NCBI GenBank assembly: GCA_963664835.2
Contig: CAXXUG010000024.1
Span: 107,744 to 171,743 of the forward strand
Direction: 5' to 3'
DNA from: G963664835 sp963664835
Lineage (GTDB): Bacteria > Chloroflexota > UBA6077 > FW602-bin22 > JBCLEL01
DNA: 64,000 nt
Part shown: piece after piece, positions 17,142 to 26,413 of the stretch
Layout of the letters: every line of letters starts with the position of its first letter
Position numbering within the stretch: the first letter of the stretch is position 1
Notes under the pieces: generated by a model
The model's input: only the letters and a program-made list of their open reading frames with translations
Databases searched by the model: none
What the model was told of the DNA's origin: nothing
Program-made: the position numbers and the translations under genes

Positions 17142-18263
17142 TCAACGAGACGCGAGGTCGATTTCAGGCAAGGAGGGCGTATTTGCAATGTCTGAGTCGA
17201 CGGCTCGCACGGAGATCTTGATTACTCCCTCCGCCGGAAGCCCCAACTCGCCAAACGCCGCCCAACTGAGATCGACGAGTATTGGATATCTGAAGGCGCC
17301 ACGATCCGTAACTCGGACGATGATACTCTTGCCATTGTCAAGCCGCGTGACCTGCAACTGGGTGTCGAAAGGAAACAGATTACTCGCCGCAGTTGTGGGG
17401 TCATACATGTCATAAACTTGGCCATTAGCCATCACGTTACCGTGGAAATACTCGCCGTACCAGGTCGCAACGCCGTGGAGGGCTCTGAATGGCGGCGGTT
17501 GAGGCGTGCAGGAGCCTGCCGGCACAATCCCCACCTGCTTGGCGAGATCGCCGGCTAGGGCGGCGATTACCGTGTTATTACCCACCCAACGGTAGAGCAC
17601 GTTTCTTTGAAACCTAACGGCTACGACTTGACCAATCGTTTGCGGCGACGAAACGGGCAGCCCATACAGCTCAAGGGATCGTTTGTCGGATACGTAGGCA
17701 TTGTAGATCGGCCAATCGCTGACCAACTGGCTGACGCGATGTTCGTAGATTGCCGAGAAGTCACCGAGTGGATCAGGGGACAAACCGGTTGCCGGAGGGA
17801 CGAAGGCCTGCGCTCTTAACCATTCGTCGTGTCCAAGCTGAGCGATAAGCTCAAGTGTATTTAGAAGGGTCACCTGTTCGCTTAGGGGATCCCACTGCAA
17901 TATGCCTCGCTGCGTAGCCTGACAAACAAAGCCGGAGCAATCGTAACGGTTAGAAATCGGGTATCCAAGCTTCTCTGAGCGGCCCAGACGGTCAAATACG
18001 CTCCAAAACGGGATGCCGTCCTCATTGGTGATTTCGAAACCGTAATCGTGCGCGCCGAGAGGGTAGCCGTTGGCCTGAGTGTAGAAGTGTCCGCTCGTGG
18101 TGGGATAGTCCAACTCGGTGGCCGTAGCATTTACGGCGGAGCTTGACTGAGGGAGCGCAAAACTCGATAGCGACAACGCTATCAAGGTCCCGATTCGAAA
18201 CACGTATTTCCCGAACGAACATACGCCAACTCGTCCGGCTTTAGAAAAATATTCTATTAGCAT
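17142..18263 (-). CDS. Secreted RlpA-like double-psi beta-barrel protein
   Basis: A 373-residue exported protein: signal peptide in the first 45 residues (hydrophobic IGTLIALSLSSFAL, Ala-rich cleavage region). A central region follows with LGYPISNRYD and QRGILQWDP, which recall LGFP-type wall repeats. The C-terminal RlpA domain contains GVATWYGEYFHGN, NLFPFDTQLQVTRLDNG, IIVRVTDRGAF and VDLSWAAFGELG. The conserved Asp of VTDRG is present. RlpA domains act on or bind denuded glycan strands of peptidoglycan, so a cell-wall role is likely. Enzymatic activity is not certain. Confidence 0.82.
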   Translation of the reverse strand: MLIEYFSKAGRVGVCSFGKYVFRIGTLIALSLSSFALPQSSSAVNATATELDYPTTSGHFYTQANGYPLGAHDYGFEITNEDGIPFWSVFDRLGRSEKLGYPISNRYDCSGFVCQATQRGILQWDPLSEQVTLLNTLELIAQLGHDEWLRAQAFVPPATGLSPDPLGDFSAIYEHRVSQLVSDWPIYNAYVSDKRSLELYGLPVSSPQTIGQVVAVRFQRNVLYRWVGNNTVIAALAGDLAKQVGIVPAGSCTPQPPPFRALHGVATWYGEYFHGNVMANGQVYDMYDPTTAASNLFPFDTQLQVTRLDNGKSIIVRVTDRGAFRYPILVDLSWAAFGELGLPAEGVIKISVRAVDSDIANTPSLPEIDLASR

Positions 18264-18821
18264 CCTGAGTGAAACCGCGTCTTGCGCGATGGGGGTCGGA
18301 TGTAACGCGAGATTTTACCATGTCAGAGAAACAGGGCAAAGAATTCTAAGATGCTCAGGAGGATTTGCGACCGGCAAGTGGATTCTAGATGAATCTAGGA
18401 AGGTAGTTGGCGGACCAAGATATGGGAAGTGAGCAGGATATTCTCGGATCACTTGCCCATTGCGGCTTTTGGCACACCCAGACTTGAGAATCGGGATGCG
18501 GATGGGTGGAGATGTTTGGGGGTCAATTTCCCGTCCATACGCCAACCATGGATTCATGCTTTCGCGGGAGTGATGGCACCGGCACGCCCAGCGGGAGCCG
18601 CCTATTCTCCTGCAAATGGCCTGAGCGCGGCCCTAGCCGTAGCGGTCAAGCGATCATGATTGGCCGCTGCTCCATGTGCCACGACTACAGTGAGACCGGC
18701 CTTTAATCAAACGCCAGAGGCGATGATTCTGACCAACCGCGGGAGCGCACTCGGCCTAAGATAAACGAGCGGCGCTATATATTCTTCTGCGATCTACCAT
18801 CGCTCGACAGATTATCGAAAC
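18264..18821 (+). other. Intergenic region with a possible degenerate dispersed repeat
   Basis: About 560 bases with no protein-like frame. Near 18548-18578 the text ATGGATTCATGCTTTCGCGG followed by GAGTGATGG resembles a common dispersed bacterial repeat (GATTC, CGCTTTCGCGGGAATGA). A small palindromic patch, GATTCTAGATGAATC, lies near 18381. I see no promoter or RNA I can name. Confidence 0.35.
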
Positions 18822-20054
18822 TTAGTAGAACTGGGTTCCACAGGCTATTAGCTCGTCACAAGGAAATTTAGTAATGAGGTCGTAACCTGAGCTCGTGACG
18901 ACGATCTCTTCCTCTATTCGGGCACCATCCGAGCCCTCACCATCATAGGTTTCAACCGCGAGGACCATGTTCTCCTCCAACTCAACTGGGTATTCCAAGC
19001 TATAGAGGCGCGAGATGATCGGCCGCTCCCAAAGGCCCACTCCCAATCCGTGCCCGAATGCTAAACCAAATGCTTCCGATTCGCTCTTCAATCCCCAGTG
19101 ACCGGCTTCCGGCCAAGCCTGAACAATGTCCGATGTCGTGGCTCCAGCCCGTATAACATCCATGCCAGCGTACAGCATGTCGTAAGTGCTCTTGTAGAGG
19201 TCCTTTTGCTTTTGCGATGGCTTGCCACAGCAAAACGTGCGGTAATAGCAGGTGTGATAGCCGTTGAGCAACGTCACGATATCCATGAACACAAGGTCAC
19301 CCGGTTGCAGCAGCCGGTCAGAACTCAGGTGGGGATGTGGAAAGGTGCGTGATCCGCTCGTAACCTGGACGTTATGAACCCACTGAGCGCCGAGAGAGTG
19401 CATAATGCGCGAGCCCTCTGCCTGTATTTCGTTCTCACGAATTCCGGGACGAATCAGGCGAGCGATTCCATCGAAAGCGGCGTCGACAGTGGCGGCCGCG
19501 TTCGCCATTATTTGTATTTCATCTTGAGTCTTTACCGTTCGTGCCTCAAGCATCACGTCTTGGCCGTCGCCGATTTGGAACCCACACTCACGCAGCGCAA
19601 GTATCAGTTGCGAGTCCAAGATGTCGACCCCAACCGGTTCGGCCGATCCTATGCCGTGCGTGTCGAGGACCATCCTGATATCGTCCACGAACCGGCGGTA
19701 GGATTGCCATCCTGGGGGAAGGGCGCCAAACATTGTGGTATGAGCCGGAAAGGCTCGGTCGGCGATCCAAGGACAGTTGATCTTTTCAGCGGCAATCTCC
19801 GAGCCGAATCCGAAAATGTAGGGCTCGCCGTTACGAGGAACTACGGCGTACCGCGCCATGTTGTCTACTTCCGGAGACGCCACCGCAGTTGATGTTGCGT
19901 ACCTCTTGTTGCCGGTGTCAAAAAGCAGCAGGCAACCCAAGTCAGTCTTTTCCATTGCGACCTTGATCTTTGCGACTCGCTCACGACGCAGACGATTGAA
20001 GTCGATTCGCTCTTCATAATCTACGCCCATCATCCCTTTAGTTCCGAAACCCAT
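18822..20054 (-). CDS. M24-family (creatinase/Xaa-Pro peptidase fold) protein lacking one metal ligand
   Basis: Pita-bread fold protein with the N-terminal creatinase-like domain (to about residue 170) and the C-terminal M24 domain. The five metal positions of the peptidases are D, D, H, E, E. Here D258 (VFMDIV), H335 (FGHGLG), E368 (LAVETY) and E381/E382 are present. The second Asp, eleven residues after the first, is Cys269 (GYHTCYYRTF instead of the usual GY-x-SD-x-TRT). Creatinases and some lyases of this fold work without the dinuclear site, so peptidase activity is doubtful. The ATG has GGGAG six bases upstream. Substrate unknown. Confidence 0.82.
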   Translation of the reverse strand: MGFGTKGMMGVDYEERIDFNRLRRERVAKIKVAMEKTDLGCLLLFDTGNKRYATSTAVASPEVDNMARYAVVPRNGEPYIFGFGSEIAAEKINCPWIADRAFPAHTTMFGALPPGWQSYRRFVDDIRMVLDTHGIGSAEPVGVDILDSQLILALRECGFQIGDGQDVMLEARTVKTQDEIQIMANAAATVDAAFDGIARLIRPGIRENEIQAEGSRIMHSLGAQWVHNVQVTSGSRTFPHPHLSSDRLLQPGDLVFMDIVTLLNGYHTCYYRTFCCGKPSQKQKDLYKSTYDMLYAGMDVIRAGATTSDIVQAWPEAGHWGLKSESEAFGLAFGHGLGVGLWERPIISRLYSLEYPVELEENMVLAVETYDGEGSDGARIEEEIVVTSSGYDLITKFPCDELIACGTQFY

Positions 20055-20136
20055 TCACATCTCCCGTCGTGCCTTGGTGGTGTTGATTAACGAGTGGAGA
20101 TCTCGGTCCGCAAGAGCTTCGAGGCCGGCGCCGAGT

Positions 20137-20907
20137 CTACAGCCCTCCACTTACACTGATCGACTGTCCGGTGATCATGTCTGATTTACTGGACGCCAGA
20201 AACATTGCCAGATTGGCGGTATCCTCCAGCGTAAGTTTCCTGGGAAAGGGAAAAGAATTCTCGATCTGATGCCTAAACTCTTCGGAAGTAAGGCCGAAGT
20301 ATTTTGCCCTTGCCTCGTAAACCTCGTCCATGATGGCCGTGTCCATGGCGGCGGGGCAGACCGAGTTTACGTTGATCCCGTTTGGCGCAAGCTCTAAGGC
20401 CATGCTCTGGGTGAGATTAATGACCGCAGCCTTGGTGGCAGAGTAGATGCCGTTGAAGGCCTCACCCATCTTGCCGGCAATAGATGCGATATGAATTATC
20501 TTGCCGCTTTGCTGCGTGACCATTTGAGGTATTGATGCCTTGGAGCAAAGGTATACGCCTTTCAGATTAACACCGACTACGGAGTCGAAACCACTCTCGT
20601 TGAGGTCTACCAGCGGGCCCTGCGGACCCACTATTCCGGCATTATTGACCAATATGTCGATGCTGCCGTATCTCTCGACGACTTGGCCAACCATCGCCTC
20701 TACCTGGCTGTAGTCTGTCACATCAGCTCGGACATCCAACGCTTGACCACCGTCGCCTCGAATGCGTTCGGCTGTCCCTCGCGCATTGGCTGGATCAATA
20801 TCGGCGACGGCAACTATCGCGCCATCTGCAGCGAACGCGAGAGCAACGGCCCGGCCAAGTCCCTGACCAGCCCCAGTAACTATGGCGACTTTGTTTTGCA
20901 ATTCCAT
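20137..20907 (-). CDS. Short-chain dehydrogenase/reductase (FabG-like)
   Basis: Classical SDR using NAD(P)H. Motifs: TGAGQGLG cofactor loop, an acidic VADID after the second strand, NNAG, catalytic Ser in IASIAG and YSATK with the catalytic Tyr and Lys. VADID suggests a preference for NAD(H). The ATG at 20907 starts MELQNKVAIVTG, a normal family start; an alternative GTG lies four codons upstream. It ends SISVSGGL. It may be cotranscribed with the M24-family gene 80 bases downstream. Substrate unknown. Confidence 0.88.
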   Translation of the reverse strand: MELQNKVAIVTGAGQGLGRAVALAFAADGAIVAVADIDPANARGTAERIRGDGGQALDVRADVTDYSQVEAMVGQVVERYGSIDILVNNAGIVGPQGPLVDLNESGFDSVVGVNLKGVYLCSKASIPQMVTQQSGKIIHIASIAGKMGEAFNGIYSATKAAVINLTQSMALELAPNGINVNSVCPAAMDTAIMDEVYEARAKYFGLTSEEFRHQIENSFPFPRKLTLEDTANLAMFLASSKSDMITGQSISVSGGL

Positions 20908-21116
20908 ACTCGCCGGCACCTCTGATTTGTATCGGTCATTGCCCGAGGAATCCTATGTGTCACGCTCTTCGCTCGATGCGCCTGCGTCGTCGCGCTTTCC
21001 GGGAGTGACATTGATAGGTCGTCGCTGTACCATTCTACAGTTTCGAGTCCGTCGATGACCGATCGTACCCGCTTTCACAATTCGCGAAGACGCACCGTGA
21101 ATGAGGCAGACTGCTC

Positions 21117-21854
21117 TTGGATCTCGCCGATACGGCGCTACTCTGGCTGATCGTCCTTTTTGCCGCCGTGATTCAGGGCCTGGCCGGCATAGGCGGCGCA
21201 TTGGTCGCGACTCCATTGATGGCGCTGGTAGTAGACGCGCAATCGGCAATTATCCTGTTTGTGCCATCACAAGTGGCGATCTCTATCTGGCTGGCCATCA
21301 AGGCGAGGCCGGACGTGAATTGGCGGGAGATCCGGCCGATATTACTGACGGGCTCGCTTGGAGTAATAGCTGGCGATCGGCTGTTAAACACTCTGGATAT
21401 CCGCTTGATCCAGGTCTTGCTGGGAATCGCAGTCCTTGCCTTCGCCATTGACATGCTGTTCCGTGAACTAAAGCGATCTCGACCAATCGCATCGCAGTGG
21501 CCGGCAGGGATGAATTGGGCTGGCGGTCTGGTGGTTGGCGTAATATTGGGTCTGCTGGGCACGGCCGGCCCGCCGCTCGTGATCTTGCTAATGCATCGGC
21601 CGCTCGACGCGTTCCGCGTGCGGGCGTGTGTTGTAATGGTGATCGCTCTGCTCTCGAGTTGGAGGCTAGGGACATATCTCATCTCCGGGACATTGAGCGG
21701 ACCTATGCAGGTACAGAGCTTGGCGCTGGTTCCCGCATCGGTCGCCGGCGCAATATTGGGAGTCTGGCTCCTGCCGAGAATCGTTGAAAGGCAGTTACGT
21801 TTAGCCGTGACAGGGATCCTCTTTTTGGCCGGCACCCTGGCCATTGCAGGTTAG
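21117..21854 (+). CDS. TauE/SafE-family membrane permease
   Basis: Integral membrane protein with about eight helices, in the family of putative sulfite/organosulfonate exporters. It shows the two-fold repeat of the family: IQGLAGIGGALVATPLM in the first half and VGVILGLLGTAGPPLVILLM in the second. The TTG start at 21117 is tentative because no clear ribosome site precedes it. 245 aa is typical. An IS66 element inserted about 114 bases downstream of its stop. Confidence 0.82.
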   Translation: MDLADTALLWLIVLFAAVIQGLAGIGGALVATPLMALVVDAQSAIILFVPSQVAISIWLAIKARPDVNWREIRPILLTGSLGVIAGDRLLNTLDIRLIQVLLGIAVLAFAIDMLFRELKRSRPIASQWPAGMNWAGGLVVGVILGLLGTAGPPLVILLMHRPLDAFRVRACVVMVIALLSSWRLGTYLISGTLSGPMQVQSLALVPASVAGAILGVWLLPRIVERQLRLAVTGILFLAGTLAIAG

Positions 21855-21960
21855 GCTGGGTACAGGGGGTACGGTCATCAATGCTGGAGACACTGGGGCG
21901 CCGACTCTGGCGATGCAAACCGGCCAGGTGTCGCGGCGATACGGTTTTCGACGGGCACCA

Positions 21961-21968
21961 CTTATCTA
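21961..21968. repeat. Left target-site duplication of the IS66 element (CTTATCTA)
   Basis: CTTATCTA lies directly outside the left end of the element and is repeated exactly at 23432-23439 outside the right end. Eight bases is the duplication length made by IS66 elements. Confidence 0.9.
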
Positions 21969-23431
21969 GTAACTGTTCAGATTTGAGGGGAAAGTAGGAG
22001 TTTCTGAACTTCAAGGAAGGGATTGAGTCCCCGGACCCTCCAAGTGTCCATCAGAGTAGCACGGCGCATGGCATCTATCGATCCCTGCCTGGATCGTGTG
22101 CCTCCCCATACCTTCCTCGCGATCACGAGCGGGCGTAGTGAACGTTCTGCCTCGTTGTTGGTAGGTGGAACCTGCCGGTTAACCACGAATGTAAAGAGTT
22201 CGTGTACATATCTGAGAATGCGTTCGCAGAGGGCACGCTGAGGTTCGCCGTAGGTCCGCTCCTGGCCGATCGCCCGTAGGGGGACCGATCGCCGTCCGGG
22301 GGACGCATCCGAGTCGATGAACGGTTGGCAGATTCTAGTTGCGATTTTCTCCAATCTTTTGCGGGTAGCATGACGCTCAGCCGCATTTCGAGTCGGACTA
22401 GCTCTAGCCGCGCGGTAAAGACGATTCAGACTGTGTGCCCAGCGTGCCAATGAGCGGTTCTTGGGATACCGACCCACCAATTCTCGGACGTCGCGTAGCA
22501 GATGTGCCCAACAACGTTGATGCTCTCCCAACAAGTGGTCATAGGCTTTATAGAAGTCACTTACTGCTCATTGTTGCGCCGACCGATCTCAAAGTAACGG
22601 GCATTCGGCGTTGCTAGTACCCAAACGTAGCGGTTCTGCCCATCTTCCCGCCAGCCGGTCTCGTCTGCGTGCACCACGGCACTTTCTCGCGTCTGCTGGC
22701 GGATCGCCTCGACCGCAGCTGCACCCCTGGTCGCTACCGAATGCAGTGCGTACTCGATTGCTCCCACGCTGATCCGCAGGCCAAATAGACATTGCAAGTG
22801 TTCCTGAATTCGACGCACTGGCAACCGTCCCACTTCGTGCAGAGTAGTAATCATCCCAAGCAGCTTCGGGCCAAATCTATGTCTCCCTACTATTCCATCC
22901 TTGACCCCCAGCTTCGGCACGCATCGCTTAGTGCAAAGTGGACACACCCTCTCTACCACTACGTGCTCTGTCACTTCAGCCGGCATCAACACGATTTCGA
23001 TCACCTCGCGCCGCCGCTTCACCGTTCCACCCTGCAGAACACATTCGCACTCAGGACATCGCTCAACGGCATGCACCATCTGCTTGCTGGGGGTACTCTT
23101 CTTACGCGCGTATCCTTCGGCGCGTTTCTTGCGGGGACGTTTATGCTCTTTTCGCTCCGGACTATTGGGCTTGATCCATGGTGGAGGCTTTGGCCCTGAT
23201 CGATCATTCCGAGCTAGCTCTAGATCGACCTCCAACTGCTCTACTCGCTCTCGCAGCCGGTCGATTTCAGCCGATTGTTGCTCGATGATATGCATCAACT
23301 CGGAGCGGGAAGGGTATCTTTTGTTCACGAGTCAACCATATCCCTCCGCATCACACTATGACGTTAGAGCAGCGTTATTACTACACTCTTATCCAACCAC
23401 GAAATTCGCCCACCCAAATCTGAACAGTTAC
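21969..23431 (-). mobile_element. IS66-family insertion sequence (1463 bp) with defective transposase
   Basis: Terminal inverted repeats are GTAACTGTTCAGATTTG at 21969-21985 and its exact complement at 23415-23431. They are flanked by the perfect 8-bp duplication CTTATCTA on each side. The only gene inside is the transposase on the minus strand; tnpA/tnpB accessory genes are absent, as in single-gene IS66 relatives. Intact ends and identical duplications indicate a fairly recent insertion. It landed between the TauE gene and the erpA promoter. Confidence 0.93.
21977..23328 (-). pseudogene. IS66 transposase, disrupted by a deletion/frameshift
   Basis: The 5' part (start 23328, stop TAA at 22561) encodes a coiled-coil start with LRERVEQLEVDLELAR, a Cys-rich zinc finger (CPECECVLQ and CPLCTKRC) and the beginning of the catalytic domain (VVHADETGWREDG). 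It runs out after FEIGRRNNEQ. The 3' part (frame ending 21977) resumes in another frame with SDFYKAYDHLLGEHQRCWAH and finishes with the IS66 block NNEAERSLRPLVIARK. Compared with the family, about 15-20 residues before SDFY are missing, so a short deletion with loss of frame near 22555 is the likely lesion. The element could move only with help in trans. Confidence 0.88.
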
Positions 23432-23439
23432 CTTATCTA
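23432..23439. repeat. Right target-site duplication of the IS66 element (CTTATCTA)
   Basis: Exact copy of 21961-21968, immediately outside the right inverted repeat. Confidence 0.9.
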
Positions 23440-23446
23440 GAATTGG

Positions 23447-23475
23447 TTGACTGCGCGCCCAGGGCCGCCTAAGAT
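23447..23475 (+). promoter_or_regulatory. Sigma-70-type promoter upstream of erpA
   Basis: TTGACT at 23447-23452, 17-base spacer, TAAGAT at 23470-23475. The IS66 target duplication ends seven bases before the -35, so the insertion stopped just short of this promoter. The leader would be about 87 bases. Confidence 0.55.
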
Positions 23476-23569
23476 CGTTGATGAAATGGTGAACGTTTGA
23501 ATCTCTTGCCTGTTGGGAATAGGTTAGGTTTCCATCGACTCGCTATGATTGAGGGGGAAATAGCTGAAT

Positions 23570-23926
23570 ATGGTGACAATTAGTGCGCCGGCCGAGAGTC
23601 AACTGAAAGAGTTGATTGAGAAGCAGGACGAACCGGAGTTGGCATTGCGCGTGTTTGTATCGTCGGGGGGTTGCTCTGGGTTTCAGTATGGGATGGCGCT
23701 CGACAACTCGATACAAGAGGGTGACGAGATTTTTGAGCGTGGGGACATCAAAGTAGTAATAGACGAGTTTAGCGTCCAGTATCTCGAAGGGTCAGAGATT
23801 GACTACGTAGAGGGCCTTATGGGTGCCGGGTTTACCGTGCATAACCCCAACGCCGTCTCGACATGCGGATGCGGCCACTCTTTCCAGACGTCCGGTGAAC
23901 AGGGTCAAGCCCAGCAGTGCCACTAG
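23570..23926 (+). CDS. erpA: A-type iron-sulfur cluster carrier/insertion protein (ErpA/IscA/HesB)
   Basis: Carries and inserts Fe-S clusters into apoproteins. Three conserved cysteines are visible: C35 in GGCSGFQYG and C99/C101 in STCGCGHSF. At 118 aa it is the usual length, with a short Gln-rich tail ending QQCH that adds a fourth Cys. ATG start at 23570, with GAGGGGG upstream at 23551. Naming as erpA rather than iscA is by convention for a stand-alone copy. It converges with recF. Confidence 0.9.
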   Translation: MVTISAPAESQLKELIEKQDEPELALRVFVSSGGCSGFQYGMALDNSIQEGDEIFERGDIKVVIDEFSVQYLEGSEIDYVEGLMGAGFTVHNPNAVSTCGCGHSFQTSGEQGQAQQCH

Positions 23927-24015
23927 GCAGCATACGGGCGACGAACGCCGCCTCTGCGACGACTGAGTAGGGTATTACACGGGCGAGGTCGCGGGTCGTT
24001 CAGGCAAAGTGTTCC

Positions 24016-24049
24016 AAATCCCCATCTTGCATAAGGGAGATGGGGATTT
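24016..24049. terminator. Bidirectional terminator-like hairpin between erpA and recF
   Basis: Twelve-base perfect stem AAATCCCCATCT (24016-24027) and AGATGGGGATTT (24038-24049) around a ten-base loop. It sits between two convergent genes, 9 bases from the recF stop. T runs are weak, so efficiency is uncertain. Confidence 0.7.
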
Positions 24050-24057
24050 CTTGTATC

Positions 24058-25233
24058 TCAGTTGAGTGGCAGATCGACCCTGGATCGATGCGAGTTTCCT
24101 TCGCTCGTTAGAATCCCATCCTTCACTCGCAAACGCGACTCGAGGTTGGAATCGAGCCCGACGAGATCTCCAATATCCACGCTCGTCAGAATAACCTGTT
24201 GACTGTGCTCAATCCTATCCAGCACAAATCTTCTTCGCGGTCCGTCCAACTCTGACAATACGTCGTCAAGGAGAAGGATGGGGAGTTCGCCAGCCCTGTC
24301 CTGAATAAGAGCCGATTCGGCCAGCTTCAACGTCAGGGCCACGAGCCGTTTTTGACCCCGAGATCCGTAGGTCCCAACTTCACGACGATCGGTCAGCATG
24401 GAGAGATCATCACGATGGGGACCGATAATGGTAGCCCCTAACTCTCTCTCTCTGGACCGGACTTCTTTGAGCCGGGCGGCCATTGACTCAGCAGCCTGTT
24501 CGGCCGAGTCCGCGGGGTCGATTTCGAGGTTGCTGATCAGCGTAATTTGCAGTTCGGTTGCTGTCCCACTGAGCTCGGGATACAGGCCCCGGGATATTTC
24601 GCCTATCCGTGCAACCGTCTTGCGCCTCTCGGTCGCAAGGAACCCGCCGGCCGTCGCAAGCTCTATGTCCCAGAAATGAAGCTGATCGACTCTGGCCTCG
24701 CCGTTACGGATTCTCTTCAACAGTGAGTTTCTTTGGGTCAAGACTTTTCCGTAGTGCGAGAGCAGGCGGACATATTGAGAGTCGACTTGCGCGATCATAA
24801 CGTCCAAGAACTTGCGGCGGTAAGCCGGCGCGCCTTCAACCAGTTCCAAGTCTTGGGGCGAAAAACTAACCACGTTTGCTAGTCCAACCGCGTCGATTGT
24901 GCGGCGGGGCACATCGTTAACCCTGGTGCGTTTGCTGGCGCTAGTGGCGGTAGGATTAATGATGAACTCTAGCTTGGTTGTCGCGTCGACCCGTTCTACC
25001 ATGCCCTTTACCCGGGCAAATCCGAACTGGTCCTCGCTCGCACGCCAGTTGATAACCTCTCGGTCATTGGTTGCCCTCATCGACTTGGTGGTCGCCAGGA
25101 AGCCAATGGCCTCCAAGAGATTGCTCTTGCCTTCCCCGTTTTCACCGAGTATGACGGTAAGCCCGGGCGCCAGATCCAACTCTAGCCGGACGTAGTTTCG
25201 GAAATTCAGCAGGGACAGATGTCTACAGTACAT
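24058..25233 (-). CDS. recF: DNA replication/repair protein RecF
   Basis: ABC-type ATPase that loads or stabilises RecA at gaps in the RecFOR pathway. Walker A is GENGEGKS at residues 30-37, the signature is YGSRGQKRL and Walker B is LPILLLDDVLSELD. The family N-terminus (LSLLNFRNYVRLELDL) and VSFSPQDLELVEGAP are present. 391 aa, intact. It follows dnaN on the same strand after 46 bases, the classical dnaN-recF order. Confidence 0.96.
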   Translation of the reverse strand: MYCRHLSLLNFRNYVRLELDLAPGLTVILGENGEGKSNLLEAIGFLATTKSMRATNDREVINWRASEDQFGFARVKGMVERVDATTKLEFIINPTATSASKRTRVNDVPRRTIDAVGLANVVSFSPQDLELVEGAPAYRRKFLDVMIAQVDSQYVRLLSHYGKVLTQRNSLLKRIRNGEARVDQLHFWDIELATAGGFLATERRKTVARIGEISRGLYPELSGTATELQITLISNLEIDPADSAEQAAESMAARLKEVRSRERELGATIIGPHRDDLSMLTDRREVGTYGSRGQKRLVALTLKLAESALIQDRAGELPILLLDDVLSELDGPRRRFVLDRIEHSQQVILTSVDIGDLVGLDSNLESRLRVKDGILTSEGNSHRSRVDLPLN

Positions 25234-25279
25234 CTTCCAGGGAGAGGTAGTGCGGGGAAGGGCGGGTCGGTATGCCCGC

Positions 25280-26413
25280 TCAATTCCTAGCCAGATGCAT
25301 AGGCATGATTACGTGGATATATACGTCGGTGCCGACTTGTTTGATGACTCCGGGACTCGCAGGACCAGCGAATTCGAGGGAAACTTGATTGCCATCCAAG
25401 ACAGCCAACACGTCCGACAGGTACTTGGCGTTAAACGCGATCTGCGCGCTCTCGCCTTCTACAACGGCCCCGATCCCACCAGTTGTATCGCCGCGTTCCG
25501 CAGCAGCCGCAGTCACTATGACCTGGCCTTCTTCGCCGTCCTGCTCAATTTGCAATTTTAGGATGTTTGCCGAATCGCGGGCAAACAGCGAGGCGATTCG
25601 GGTAGCTTGCTGGAACTCGTCGCGGGATACTATGACTCTAGTACCGTGGCTCTTTGGTATTACCTGTTCATAGTTGGGGAATGAGCCCTCGATCAGACGG
25701 GAAACCAACTCGACCTCTTCGACCTTGAAGATGACGCGTTGATCGTCCCCGCTGATGGAAATATCTATGGAGCCATCAGTCCCATCGGAGATTCGAGCCA
25801 CCTCAAGGAGAGACCTGGCCGGCACGATAACGGTGAAGTCACCATCGACTGGCTCGGGAAGCTCGAGCCGCCTTTCCGCGAGGCGAAATCCGTCCGCTGC
25901 AGCCATAGTTAACTGGTCGGCGTCGACTTTGACGAGAACGCCTGTCAGAGTAGGTCGAGTTTCGTCAGTCGCCGAGGCGAATGCGACCTGCTCAATCGCC
26001 TCCCTGAACCTGTTGGAATCGACTCGAAGTGTCGGTTCGTCCGGCGGGCGAATCGCCGGCGGAAATTCTCCGCTGGCAATCCCCTTGATGTTGGCCTCAA
26101 ACGTCGCGCACCGGGCGAAAATGCTCATCTGCTCCTGATCTACGGACAGCTCGACCGGCTTCTCCGGCGGAAGCGAGTTGACGAAGTCTTGGAAGAGCCT
26201 AGCCGGCACGGTAATTGCGCCTTCCTCTTCGATCATGGCGCCCATCCAGCAGGTGATCGCGATATCGAGGTTTGTGGCGGAAAGCTTAAGGCGACCCGCG
26301 TCCGTCTCCAAGAGGATGTTGTTGAGAACAGGCAGCAGAGTACGGGTGGAAACAGAACGGCTAACGATCCCCAGGCCCCTGGACAAGTTGTCTTGGGAAC
26401 AGGTGAGGCGCAA
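25280..26413 (-). CDS. dnaN: DNA polymerase III beta subunit (sliding clamp)
   Basis: Ring-shaped processivity clamp. 377 aa made of three similar domains; recognisable blocks are RTLLPVLNNILLET, LSATNLDIAI, RPTLTGVLV and the C-terminal IMPMHLARN (MPM-type end). The TTG start at 26413 is chosen because a strong AAGGAGGAG lies four bases upstream. A TATACT hexamer lies further upstream, but spacing to a possible TTAACA -35 is short (15 bases). dnaA is not upstream; rsfS diverges from here instead. Confidence 0.96.
   Translation of the reverse strand: MRLTCSQDNLSRGLGIVSRSVSTRTLLPVLNNILLETDAGRLKLSATNLDIAITCWMGAMIEEEGAITVPARLFQDFVNSLPPEKPVELSVDQEQMSIFARCATFEANIKGIASGEFPPAIRPPDEPTLRVDSNRFREAIEQVAFASATDETRPTLTGVLVKVDADQLTMAAADGFRLAERRLELPEPVDGDFTVIVPARSLLEVARISDGTDGSIDISISGDDQRVIFKVEEVELVSRLIEGSFPNYEQVIPKSHGTRVIVSRDEFQQATRIASLFARDSANILKLQIEQDGEEGQVIVTAAAAERGDTTGGIGAVVEGESAQIAFNAKYLSDVLAVLDGNQVSLEFAGPASPGVIKQVGTDVYIHVIMPMHLARN

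Noticed and set aside
22792..23440. Plus-strand frames inside the IS66 element
   Set aside because: Antisense to the transposase and without recognisable domains.
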